A stretch of DNA of 64,000 nucleotides from Desulfuromonadales bacterium (GTDB taxonomy: Bacteria; Desulfobacterota; JAENJC01). The stretch is from NCBI GenBank assembly GCA_919902985.1, contig CAKKSC010000004.1:1-64000 (forward strand), given 5' to 3'. The position numbers were made by a program, and so were the translations under genes. Every line of letters starts with the position of its first letter. Position 1 is the first letter of the stretch. Below the pieces are notes generated by a model, which searched no databases, had not been told where the DNA came from, and saw nothing but the letters and a program-made list of their open reading frames with translations. Shown here piece by piece: positions 29,166 through 37,992 of this stretch.

Positions 29166-29540
29166 ATGAGGTTTAAGGTCTTAATGTTGAAAAAGCTCGA
29201 TTCCATGCTGGGTCCGGTTGTTGTTAGCCTTCTCAGAGTATTTACCCTTCCTGTATCTAAAATATTGGAGAGGCCATGTTCTATCCTCCTCATCCGCCCC
29301 GGCGGTATCGGTGACGCTGTCCTGCTTATTCCCGCAATAAGTGCTATCAAGAATAAATACCCAGATGCTCAAATCGATCTCCTTGTCGAAAAGCGTAATT
29401 GCGGCGTATTTTCTCTCTGCCCGGAGGTCAGAGATATATATCTGTACGACAGGCCTAATGAACTCTGGAAGGTCATTCGGAATGGGTACGATGTCGTCAT
29501 TGATACAGAGCAGTGGCACAGGATGTCTGCTGGGACGTAA
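29166..29540 (+). pseudogene. 5'-fragment of a heptosyltransferase, truncated duplicate of 31681-32772
   Basis: ILLIRPGGIGDAVLLIPAISAIKNKYPDAQIDLLVEKRNCGVFSLCPEVR ends abruptly MSAGT*; homologous to the full-length copy. Confidence 0.88.
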
Positions 29541-29633
29541 CATAGGGTCACATCTTCAAATGTCATTTATTTTTGTTTTCTCCCTTGACATAAGGACAAA
29601 ACGCATATATATTTTCCCTCTAAAGAGGGACAA

Positions 29634-30923
29634 ATGAAAAACGATATATTTAAGCGCCTTATTGTGGATTTTCAGGAAAAGGAGTTGTCCAATGTTATTG
29701 ATCGGGAGATATCTATTCCATTGGACATCAGCAAGATTATATCACTTGTAGGTGTGAGGAGATGCGGCAAGACCCACATCCTTTATTCACTGATAAACAG
29801 CTTGAGAAAGAATTTGGACAGGCGCAATATCGTCTATATCAACCTTGAGGACGACAGGGTATTCCCTCTACAATCAGGCGATCTCGCCACTTTCCTTGAT
29901 GCCTATTACGAACTCTATCCCGCTAAGAAAAATGAGACCGTTTACTTCTTTTTTGACGAAATACAAAATGCGCCCCATTGGGAAAAGTTCGTCAGAAGGT
30001 TGTATGATACCGAGAACTGCCGGGTCTATATTACAGGCTCATCGGCCAAGCTGCTGAGCAAGGAGATCGCTACAGCCTTGCGGGGCAGGACCCTGACATA
30101 TGAGATATTTCCTCTCTCCTTCAGGGAGTTCCTGAAGTTCAAGGGGATATCGGTCAACCTGCACTCATCCGGTTCTACGGCAAATATCAAAAATGCCCTT
30201 GCCGAGTATGTGCTAAAGGGCGGCTTCCCTGAAACTGTCGGCCTTTCCGAGGACATCTTTATCAGAACGCTTCAGGAATACTTAGACCTTATCATGTATC
30301 GCGACGTGGTCGAAAGGTATAATGTAACGAACACCTTTCTCCTTAAATTTCTGTTTAAGTATTGTTTCGCCAACTTCTCAACGGCGATAAGTTTCAATAA
30401 ACTTTATAATGACTTCCGGTCACAGGGTTTGCAGTTGTCGAAGAACACGGTATATGAGTACATTTCTTATCTTGAGGATGCCTATGCCCTCTTTACCGTT
30501 CCCATATACTCATCTTCCATCAGGGAGGGTATGAGAAACCCCAAGAAGTTATACAGCGTGGACACAGGGTTTAAGCGAGTGGTTGATATGCCCCTGGCAA
30601 ACGATATAGGCAGGGTTTATGAGAATATCGTGTTTCTTCAACTCAGGAGGAGCGTTAGAGATATCTTTTACTTTAAAGGGAAACAGGAAGTAGATTTCTA
30701 TTATGTGAAAGCGGGGGTGAAGCATCTCGTCAACGTATGTTATGACCCTGGGAAGCCCGCGACCAGGCAGAGAGAAGTAAAGGGCCTTATTGAGGCAATG
30801 AAATTCCTGAACCTTTCCGAAGGATATATTATCACTTCCGAACTTGAGGAGGAGATACAGGAGGAAGGGAAGACTGTCCGCCTCCTGCCTCTATGGAAGT
30901 GGCTGCTGTCGGAAGTTAAATAA
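29634..30923 (+). CDS. AAA ATPase with DUF4143 domain
   Basis: LVGVRRCGKTHILYSL, YFFFDEIQNAPHWEKFV, ITGSSAKLLSKEIATALRGR, FYFKGKQEVDFYY. Confidence 0.9.
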   Translation: MKNDIFKRLIVDFQEKELSNVIDREISIPLDISKIISLVGVRRCGKTHILYSLINSLRKNLDRRNIVYINLEDDRVFPLQSGDLATFLDAYYELYPAKKNETVYFFFDEIQNAPHWEKFVRRLYDTENCRVYITGSSAKLLSKEIATALRGRTLTYEIFPLSFREFLKFKGISVNLHSSGSTANIKNALAEYVLKGGFPETVGLSEDIFIRTLQEYLDLIMYRDVVERYNVTNTFLLKFLFKYCFANFSTAISFNKLYNDFRSQGLQLSKNTVYEYISYLEDAYALFTVPIYSSSIREGMRNPKKLYSVDTGFKRVVDMPLANDIGRVYENIVFLQLRRSVRDIFYFKGKQEVDFYYVKAGVKHLVNVCYDPGKPATRQREVKGLIEAMKFLNLSEGYIITSELEEEIQEEGKTVRLLPLWKWLLSEVK

Positions 30924-31044
30924 TGGGATGCTCAGGAAGGCAAGGGGAATTGTCTGAGGCAAAGGACTTAGGATGGCGGGAATGATAAATATACTTAAGC
31001 ATTTTGATATGCTGCTCGGCAATATTTCACCATATTTTAAAACC

Positions 31045-31090
31045 TTGACATGCTTGATATGATATTATATGATTTAAGCATATCATATAA
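31045..31090 (+). promoter_or_regulatory. promoter TTGACA-17-TATGAT with overlapping 9-bp inverted repeat operator
   Basis: -35 31045-31050, -10 31068-31073; ttatatgat (31065-31073) / atcatataa (31082-31090). Confidence 0.75.
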
Positions 31091-31108
31091 GAGGAGGATT
31101 GAGCCGGT

Positions 31109-31336
31109 ATGGTTAGAAAAACTGTTTTAATGGACGAGGAGATGGTTCAGCAGTTGTCAATATTGTCGAAAAAGGAGGACAGGGACTTCTCCGGCAGTCT
31201 GCGTCATGCACTTAGGATCGGACTCCTGGCTATCCAAAACCCTGAACTGACTGCAGAGGAAATAGAAGACATCTTAGAGGCCAAGGTTGAGCTTGAAACT
31301 GGTATGGTTAGGGAACTAAGCCTTGAAAATATATGA
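31109..31336 (+). CDS. RHH/CopG-like antitoxin
   Basis: Small MVRKTVLMDEEMVQQLSILSKKEDRDFSGSLRHALRIGL; overlaps RelE-like toxin. Confidence 0.75.
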   Translation: MVRKTVLMDEEMVQQLSILSKKEDRDFSGSLRHALRIGLLAIQNPELTAEEIEDILEAKVELETGMVRELSLENI

Positions 31337-31580
31337 AACGTCGAAATTTAAAAAGTTAAGAGAAAAGCTGAGAAGCGCCGTGGAAAGGGAAGCTCTGGGA
31401 AAAGCCATACTTGATATTATCAAAGACCCGTTCGACAGTAAAAAGCTTAAGGGTGAATTTAAAAACCTTAGACGGCATAAATACAGTGTTCACGGCCACG
31501 AACAACGGCTTATTTTCAAGGTTGAAGGGGATGTGATTTATCTCCTTTCTTTCGGGCCGCGTGAAGGTATTTATAAATAA
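31323..31580 (+). CDS. RelE/YafQ-like toxin
   Basis: DPFDSKKLKGEFKNLRRHKYSVHGHEQRLIFKVEGDVIYLLSFGPREGIYK; TTG start. Confidence 0.8.
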   Translation: MKIYETSKFKKLREKLRSAVEREALGKAILDIIKDPFDSKKLKGEFKNLRRHKYSVHGHEQRLIFKVEGDVIYLLSFGPREGIYK

Positions 31581-31680
31581 GAAAAAGAGAAGGGGCAATA
31601 AAGAGATGGGGCTTTGGGGTGACATCTTCATCAATCATTTCACAATTGACAACAGTGGGCATGATAGATAGTATCGTTTC

Positions 31681-32772
31681 GTGAATACAACAATACCAAT
31701 ACTTAAGAGATTAGACAATCTACTTGGCCCACATCTCATACATGCTTCATATCTCTTTATAAAACCAAAACACAATCCAGCCCGTCATCCTTCTCGTTTC
31801 CTCCTCATCCGCCCAGGAGGCATCGGAGATGCTGTTCTCCTTCTCCCTGCGATAAAGGCCATCAAGGGAAAATATCCCGATGCCCGGATAGATGTTCTTG
31901 CTGAAAAGCGGAACTGCGGCGTATTTTCTCTTTGTCCTGAGATCAGAAATGTGTTCCTTTACGACAGGCCAAAGGAACTCTGGAAGGTCATTCGGAATGG
32001 GTACGATGTCGTCATTGATACAGAGCAGTGGCACAGGATGTCTGCTGTGGTTGCAAGGTTAACAAAGGCTCCCATCTCGATAGGTTATTCTACAAATGAA
32101 CGTAGGAAGCTTTTTACCCATCAAATCCCCTATTCCCATGACGATTACGAGGCAGAGAGTTTTCTTCATCTTATAGAGCCGATTGCGGGGCAGTCTGTTT
32201 TTAAGACTGATAAGCCCTTCCTGTCTGTCCCACCTGAGCTGACGAATAAGGCCAGAGCCTCTTTAGGTTCGTTATCGGGGCTGAAAATTGTTGCCATATT
32301 CCCTGGCGGAAGCATTCCTGAGCGACGATGGGGGGCGGAGAGGTTCCATAAGGTGGCAATGGAACTGGCGGGAAAGGGTTACGGGATAGTCGTTATTGGC
32401 GGAAAGGACGATATTGCGGATGGGGCTGCTATCTCGGAAGGCATTTCGGGGACCATTAACTTATGCGGCAGACTTTCCCTGCCGGAGACGGCTGCGGTAT
32501 TAAAGTATGTTTCATTGTTGATAACCGGAGACTCGGGTGTTATGCATATCGCATATGGGCTTGGAACAAATATCCTGGCTCTTTTCGGCCCTGGGATTGA
32601 AAGAAAATGGGCACCAAGAGGAAGCAATTGTGCTGTTATCAATAGGGGGCTTGGTTGCAGCCCGTGCACGAACTTTGGTTATACCCCAAAATGCGGGAAA
32701 CGTGCGGAGTGCATGACTTTGATCACTGTGGAAGAGGTTTACGGGAAAGCTATAGAGTTACTGAAAAGATAG
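31681..32772 (+). CDS. heptosyltransferase (GT9)
   Basis: FLLIRPGGIGDAVLLLPAI, FPGGSIPERRWGAERFHKVA, LLITGDSGVMHIAYGLG; GTG start. Confidence 0.92.
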   Translation: MNTTIPILKRLDNLLGPHLIHASYLFIKPKHNPARHPSRFLLIRPGGIGDAVLLLPAIKAIKGKYPDARIDVLAEKRNCGVFSLCPEIRNVFLYDRPKELWKVIRNGYDVVIDTEQWHRMSAVVARLTKAPISIGYSTNERRKLFTHQIPYSHDDYEAESFLHLIEPIAGQSVFKTDKPFLSVPPELTNKARASLGSLSGLKIVAIFPGGSIPERRWGAERFHKVAMELAGKGYGIVVIGGKDDIADGAAISEGISGTINLCGRLSLPETAAVLKYVSLLITGDSGVMHIAYGLGTNILALFGPGIERKWAPRGSNCAVINRGLGCSPCTNFGYTPKCGKRAECMTLITVEEVYGKAIELLKR

Positions 32773-32856
32773 AAAGGATAATGATGACCAGTTTTCCAAA
32801 AGGCCCCACAACTTCCTCTTGATATGACAGTGGCTATATGAGATAATTTTTTATCT

Positions 32857-33870
32857 ATGAAGAAGCTGCCTATTATCTGGAGCGCATTGGCACTCCTTCT
32901 ATTATTTACAGGTCAGTCTCTCGCATCAACCCCTCAGATTGGGCGGATGCGGGTTGCCATATGGCCGGAGTTTGACGACCCTGGCGCCTTGGTCATTTAT
33001 GACGGCAGGTTCATAGATGACAGCTCTTTCCCCATTGAAACGACCTTCCTTGTCCCGAAAGGCGCTGTAATAAGCGATGCATGCAGTCTCTCGCCAAAAG
33101 GACAGCACTTCTGCCAGTTGTTCACACAGAGGAATGCCGGGGATATGGACGAGGTGCTGTTAAAGCTTCCTTACCCCAACTTCTATCTCAGCTTCCATAT
33201 CAAGCCGTTCAAGGGCGACAACCCTTTGAGAAGGTTCAATTATGTCATAAAGACCAGCCATCCTGTGAGCAAGCTGGAAGTAGACATTCAGAGGCCCCTA
33301 AGGGCTGAGAATTTCACCATTAATCCCGAAACCCATGAGAAGGAAGAATTAAAGGGGTTTGAGCATTACCGCTATCTGATTAAAGACGGAGAAGCTGGGA
33401 TGGTTATCCCCTTTGACATCTCATACAGGAAAGACGACAGCAGGCCGTCCGTGAGCATAAAATACTCGCCCATGAAGGGGGCAAAGACCTGGGGTGAGAC
33501 CGACTACGCCAAGATTAATGATGTGGCGAGGGAGCTTGCATGCCCCTGCGAGTGCCCGTTGGTCTTGGAGGACTGCAATATGAGTTGCGGCCTTGACTGG
33601 AAAGACCAGATAGGGGAGATGCTAAGGGCAGGGAAGACAAAGGATGAGATAATAAAGGCATTCATTGCAAAGTATGGCAATGAATGCAAGATAACGCCGA
33701 TAATGAGGATACAGGGAAAGTTTTTCCAGTACACAAGAAGGTTTGATACAATGGACTGGGCCCTTTTATGGGGTGGTGTCGCAGTGTCAGCAGGGTCTTT
33801 ATTTTTAGGCATATATATGGTCGTCAGGAGGTTCCTGAAAAAGAGGACAACGGCTGGAGTGGACGGTTGA
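32857..33870 (+). CDS. secreted/membrane protein with C-terminal CcmH/NrfF-like domain
   Basis: Signal peptide; ELACPCECPLVLEDCNMSCGLDWKDQIGEMLRAGKTKDEIIKAFIAKYGNECKITP plus C-terminal TM. Confidence 0.75.
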   Translation: MKKLPIIWSALALLLLFTGQSLASTPQIGRMRVAIWPEFDDPGALVIYDGRFIDDSSFPIETTFLVPKGAVISDACSLSPKGQHFCQLFTQRNAGDMDEVLLKLPYPNFYLSFHIKPFKGDNPLRRFNYVIKTSHPVSKLEVDIQRPLRAENFTINPETHEKEELKGFEHYRYLIKDGEAGMVIPFDISYRKDDSRPSVSIKYSPMKGAKTWGETDYAKINDVARELACPCECPLVLEDCNMSCGLDWKDQIGEMLRAGKTKDEIIKAFIAKYGNECKITPIMRIQGKFFQYTRRFDTMDWALLWGGVAVSAGSLFLGIYMVVRRFLKKRTTAGVDG

Positions 33871-34673
33871 GGGCATTTTTCATTGCTTCTTCTATATTTA
33901 TAGGATTTCTGGCCGCCCTTGCCCTTGCAGCCTTTCTTATCCTCGTAGATACAAGCCCAATGGGAAGGATGGAGTATCTCTTTGAAATTGGCAGGCTGAG
34001 TGTATTCCGGTATACCGGCCTCGGCAACATGAGTGACCGGGATGTAAAATTAATATATGAGGGCAGATGCACAAGGAAGTGCCACAGCCGTGATGTTGTA
34101 GAGCGTTCCGCCCATAATGTCAGGGAGTGGGAGGAGATTATAGGAAGGATGCGGACCGTAAATAAGGCAAATGTGACAAACAGCGAGGGAACAGTGATTA
34201 CAACCTATCTCACAAAACGCTATGGGAGCAATATCCCCACCATCCTTACAGCCGAAGGCGGCAAATACCTGAAAAAATATCTTTGGCGGAGCGACTTCGG
34301 GGAAAGCGACCTGTATGTAGATATCATATTCACCCCTATGGAGTATTTCAACTTTACAGGAGGGGGCAGCACTCTTGAAGGGTATGATGCCGGTAAATAT
34401 ATACTCTTCAAGGTTTATTTAAACACACATCAGAACAAGCTTGCGCCCTACCCCCTTGAGCGTCTGGCAATACTTAAGACCGGCGAAGGCAAAGAATATA
34501 AACCTGAGATGTGGAAGGTGCTTTATGAAAGCGCTGATTATCACCACAGGGAAGGATTATTTGTATTTAAGGGTGTTGGCAACGACGCTACATCCATGTC
34601 TCTCTTCCTGATGGATTTACCGGGGCAGAAGGAGAGGATATTTCAGTGGGACCTTCCGATACCGGAAAAATGA
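33867..34673 (+). CDS. membrane-anchored putative c-type haem protein with CX3CH motif
   Basis: LIYEGRCTRKCHSRDVVERSAHNVREWEEIIGRM; N-terminal TM; TTG start overlapping upstream stop. Confidence 0.65.
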   Translation: MRAFFIASSIFIGFLAALALAAFLILVDTSPMGRMEYLFEIGRLSVFRYTGLGNMSDRDVKLIYEGRCTRKCHSRDVVERSAHNVREWEEIIGRMRTVNKANVTNSEGTVITTYLTKRYGSNIPTILTAEGGKYLKKYLWRSDFGESDLYVDIIFTPMEYFNFTGGGSTLEGYDAGKYILFKVYLNTHQNKLAPYPLERLAILKTGEGKEYKPEMWKVLYESADYHHREGLFVFKGVGNDATSMSLFLMDLPGQKERIFQWDLPIPEK

Positions 34674-35251
34674 ATATACTACACAATAAACTAACCACGG
34701 AGACACAGAGACACAGAGTAAATATTTTTATGCCTCTTCTCCGTGCCTCCGTGCCTCTGTGGTTAATCATTGTCCTTTTCCTGGGTTGCAGCAAAGAGCC
34801 CAGGGGGACGCAGCCAACAATCAAGATTGGGGAAACTGCCCCCCCTTTTTCCCTTGAACTGATAGACGGGAGGACCGTAACGCTTGACACATTCAAGGGG
34901 AAGCCCCTGGTATTAATAAATATGGCATCCTGGTGTCCCTGCTCCCACGATAGCGCACCTGTCTTCAAGGAGGTTTATGAAATATACCATCCTAAGGGTG
35001 TTGAGTTCCTGATGCTCGGGATACAGGACTCAAAGAAAAAGTTTGAAAAATTTGTGAAGAAGAAGGAGTTCAAATTCCCTGCTGGGTTTGACAAGGGGGA
35101 TGTTATTTCCAAAACATACGGTGTAAGCGCCCCTCCGACAACATTCTTTATAGACAGTGATGGAAAGGTAGTAAGCGCCTTCTATGGCAAGATAATAGAG
35201 AAAGAAAGGCTATCTGCATGGATCGACGAGATAGTTCCCAGGGAGGAGTAA
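34670..35251 (+). CDS. TlpA/ResA-like redoxin lipoprotein
   Basis: Lipobox IIVLFLGC; PPFSLELIDGRTVTLDTFKGKPLVLINMASWCPCSHDSAP; thioredoxin fold motifs. Confidence 0.85.
   Translation: MNILHNKLTTETQRHRVNIFMPLLRASVPLWLIIVLFLGCSKEPRGTQPTIKIGETAPPFSLELIDGRTVTLDTFKGKPLVLINMASWCPCSHDSAPVFKEVYEIYHPKGVEFLMLGIQDSKKKFEKFVKKKEFKFPAGFDKGDVISKTYGVSAPPTTFFIDSDGKVVSAFYGKIIEKERLSAWIDEIVPREE
34691..34767. repeat. interspersed palindrome (ACCACGGAGACACAGAGACACAGAG / CTCCGTGCCTCCGTGCCTCTGTGGT)
   Basis: Imperfect inverted arms 34691-34718 and 34740-34767, inside the TlpA-like ORF. Confidence 0.9.
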
Positions 35252-36031
35252 TTGATTATAAAGGACGTCGGTTTCCTCATCGCCTTCTGGGGCGGTTTTT
35301 CATCCTTTTTTACACTCTGGCAGCTATGCCTGATGCAGATAACGCCATTCTTTCTTGCCTTTGCGGCAGGTCTATATTTGCTGGAAGATAACAGCAATTC
35401 CGCAGCCCGCAATCCGCAATCCGCACTTGTCAGCCTTCTCCTGGCATGCGCTGGGTACATTCTCGGTTTCAGCATCGTATTTGCTTTGATGGGAACATCT
35501 GGATGGGGAACTGCTTCATACATACTTTACAACATTGATGACTTCAGGACCGCAGCCGCTATCTATATAACAATTATCGCCCTGTTGATGGCGCTTTACA
35601 ACTTTTATGGAAGCCTCGCCAGCTCTTTAGACAAGCTCAGGATGAACGATGATATAACCTTATTTGACAAACCTATCCTGTTCCGCATCTTATATCTTCC
35701 AGCAGGCCTTCTCCTTGGGGCATCCTTTGCCCTGGCCTATTCACCGTGCATCCCGCCTGTTATGTCCGATATAATGAACTTTGCCGGCAAGCCTAACAAT
35801 GCCCTCAGGGGCTTTCAACTTCTGATTGTATACGGTTTTGGAGTGACTTTGGCATTCTCCATTTCAGGGTCTGCGCTCGCCATTCTGGCTGGTTATTTCA
35901 CAGAGAGAAGGTCTGTAAAGGTCACTATTGCCTATCTGTCTTCAGGGACCTTGTTCCTCATGGCATTTCTGATATTCACAGACCTGATGATCCGCTATAA
36001 GTCGTTTCTGGTGGGGCTGGTCCTCGATTGA
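35252..36031 (+). CDS. CcdA/DsbD-like membrane protein
   Basis: Six-TM-like hydrophobicity, ASFALAYSPCIPPVMSDI proline/cysteine motif, adjacent TlpA. Confidence 0.75.
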   Translation: MIIKDVGFLIAFWGGFSSFFTLWQLCLMQITPFFLAFAAGLYLLEDNSNSAARNPQSALVSLLLACAGYILGFSIVFALMGTSGWGTASYILYNIDDFRTAAAIYITIIALLMALYNFYGSLASSLDKLRMNDDITLFDKPILFRILYLPAGLLLGASFALAYSPCIPPVMSDIMNFAGKPNNALRGFQLLIVYGFGVTLAFSISGSALAILAGYFTERRSVKVTIAYLSSGTLFLMAFLIFTDLMIRYKSFLVGLVLD

Positions 36032-36064
36032 CAGCAGCATGACCTTTCATATTTTTTCAGTATG

Positions 36065-37174
36065 TCAACCCAAGACAGTCAATATAGTAGATACTACCTT
36101 CTTGATCTCTTCCTCTGTCAATTCCGGAAATATCGGAAGGGAAAGTACCTCCTGAGATACCTTCTCCGTTATTGGGAGGGAAAGCCCCTGGTAATCTTTT
36201 TTATAGACATCCTGCTTGTGCAGAGGCACTGGATAGTATATGGCTGAGGCAATACCCTCTTTAGCAAGGGCCTCTATTATCCTGTCCCTGCTACTGGTCT
36301 TCACTGTGTACTGATGGTAAACGTGCATTCCGTTACCATCTTCGAAAGGCGGAGTTACGCCGGTCCCTTCGAGCATCTTTGAATAGAGGTGGGCGTTCCT
36401 GTTCCTCAGTTCATTAAATCTCTTCATCCTCTTAAGCTTGACCCTCAGTATGGCGGCCTGGATCTCATCCAGCCTTGAGTTGTATCCTATTACGGAATGA
36501 TAGTAACGGACCTTGCTTCCGTGGTTCCTGAGCATCTTCACCTTCTCCGCCAGTTCAGGATCGTTTGTAGTCACCATCCCGCCGTCGCCATAGCAGCCAA
36601 GGTTCTTGCTCGGGAAGAAGGAGTAGCAGCCGAATTCGCCGAAGCTGCCCGTCATCTTACCCTTGTAATCCCCACCGAAAGACTGGGCGCAGTCCTCTAT
36701 GACCTTCAGCTTATGCTTCTTCGCTATGGCCATTATGGGGTCCATGTCAGCGGCCTGGCCGTAGAGATGTACAGGGATGATCGCCTTCATCCTTGAGACG
36801 CCATGGGCGACTATGTATTCCTCCATCTTCTTTGGGTCTATATTGAAGGTCCTTGGGTCTATGTCAACAAACACCGGCTTTGCACCTACATAGCTGATCG
36901 CCTCTGCTGTTGCAATGAAGGTAAAGGGCGTTGTTATGACCTCATCCCCCTTTCCAATTCCGCTGGCAAGAAGGGCCAGGTGCAGAGCTTCGGTGCCGTT
37001 GGCCAGGCTTACGGCATGCTTGACGCCAAGGAATGCGGCTGCCTCCTCCTCGAATCTCTGTACGTTGGGGCCGAGAATAAATTGGGTTGCCTCCAGCGCA
37101 TTGAGAACCGCTTCATCTATCTCGCTCTTGATTTCGTGGTACTGCCTCTTCAGATCAACCATGGGTATCTGCAT
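36065..37174 (-). CDS. DegT/DnrJ/EryC1/StrS-family aminotransferase
   Basis: [50 protein letters not shown]. Confidence 0.95.
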   Translation of the reverse strand: MQIPMVDLKRQYHEIKSEIDEAVLNALEATQFILGPNVQRFEEEAAAFLGVKHAVSLANGTEALHLALLASGIGKGDEVITTPFTFIATAEAISYVGAKPVFVDIDPRTFNIDPKKMEEYIVAHGVSRMKAIIPVHLYGQAADMDPIMAIAKKHKLKVIEDCAQSFGGDYKGKMTGSFGEFGCYSFFPSKNLGCYGDGGMVTTNDPELAEKVKMLRNHGSKVRYYHSVIGYNSRLDEIQAAILRVKLKRMKRFNELRNRNAHLYSKMLEGTGVTPPFEDGNGMHVYHQYTVKTSSRDRIIEALAKEGIASAIYYPVPLHKQDVYKKDYQGLSLPITEKVSQEVLSLPIFPELTEEEIKKVVSTILTVLG

Positions 37175-37188
37175 AATCTCTCCTCGTG

Positions 37189-37992
37189 TTAAACTGCCAC
37201 TATCGTAACGCCGTTTCTGTCAGCCTCTTTTATCACATCCTCCATATCAACCACAAATGTCTTTTCCGCCTCTATGGCAAGAACCTTACCGTTAGCATCT
37301 TTGATAGAGGTTAAAGTATTCATTCCAATTGTGGGGATATCAAACCTCAGGTCCTGGTCAGGTTTTGCAACCTTGACGACTACAATGCCGCCTCTTCCCA
37401 GTGCCCCTCCCCTCTTTATCGCCTCGTCAGTACCCTCAATAGCCTCTACAGCCATTACTGCCTTATCTTTAATAATAACCGTTTGACCTATGTCAAGTCC
37501 AGCTATCCCTTTTGCCATCTCCATCCCAAACTCTATATCCGCCATCTCTTCCCTGGTTGGCTTTCTCTTAGTAAGTATGCCGGGGCCAGGCATCATCTCC
37601 TCAAGGAATATGGTCTGCTCAATGACATCGATCCCCTCTTTTTTAAGCTCATCAACTATGGCCAGCATTATGGTGTCATCCTTCCTGTCCTTGAGCCTTG
37701 CCATCAGTGTAATGGCCCTGAGATCAAACTTTATATCCTTGAATATGAGGGACTTGTTGACCTTCCCTATGAAGACCAGTTCCTTTATCCCTTCATCCTT
37801 GAAGGTCTTTATGATCTTACCTACCTGCCCCACGCTGAACGAATGAAGCTGGCTGACGATCCCGTCAAGCCCCTTCCTTGCCTCCTCTGCAATGGCAACG
37901 GCAACGATCTCCGCACCTTTTGCCCTGGCCGCTTTCGCCCATATAAATGGCATCTCTCCGGCGCCTGCGATGAGGCCTATCTTATTTGTCAT
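37189..37992 (-). CDS. lpxI: UDP-2,3-diacylglucosamine pyrophosphatase LpxI
   Basis: [57 protein letters not shown]. Confidence 0.9.
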   Translation of the reverse strand: MTNKIGLIAGAGEMPFIWAKAARAKGAEIVAVAIAEEARKGLDGIVSQLHSFSVGQVGKIIKTFKDEGIKELVFIGKVNKSLIFKDIKFDLRAITLMARLKDRKDDTIMLAIVDELKKEGIDVIEQTIFLEEMMPGPGILTKRKPTREEMADIEFGMEMAKGIAGLDIGQTVIIKDKAVMAVEAIEGTDEAIKRGGALGRGGIVVVKVAKPDQDLRFDIPTIGMNTLTSIKDANGKVLAIEAEKTFVVDMEDVIKEADRNGVTIVAV

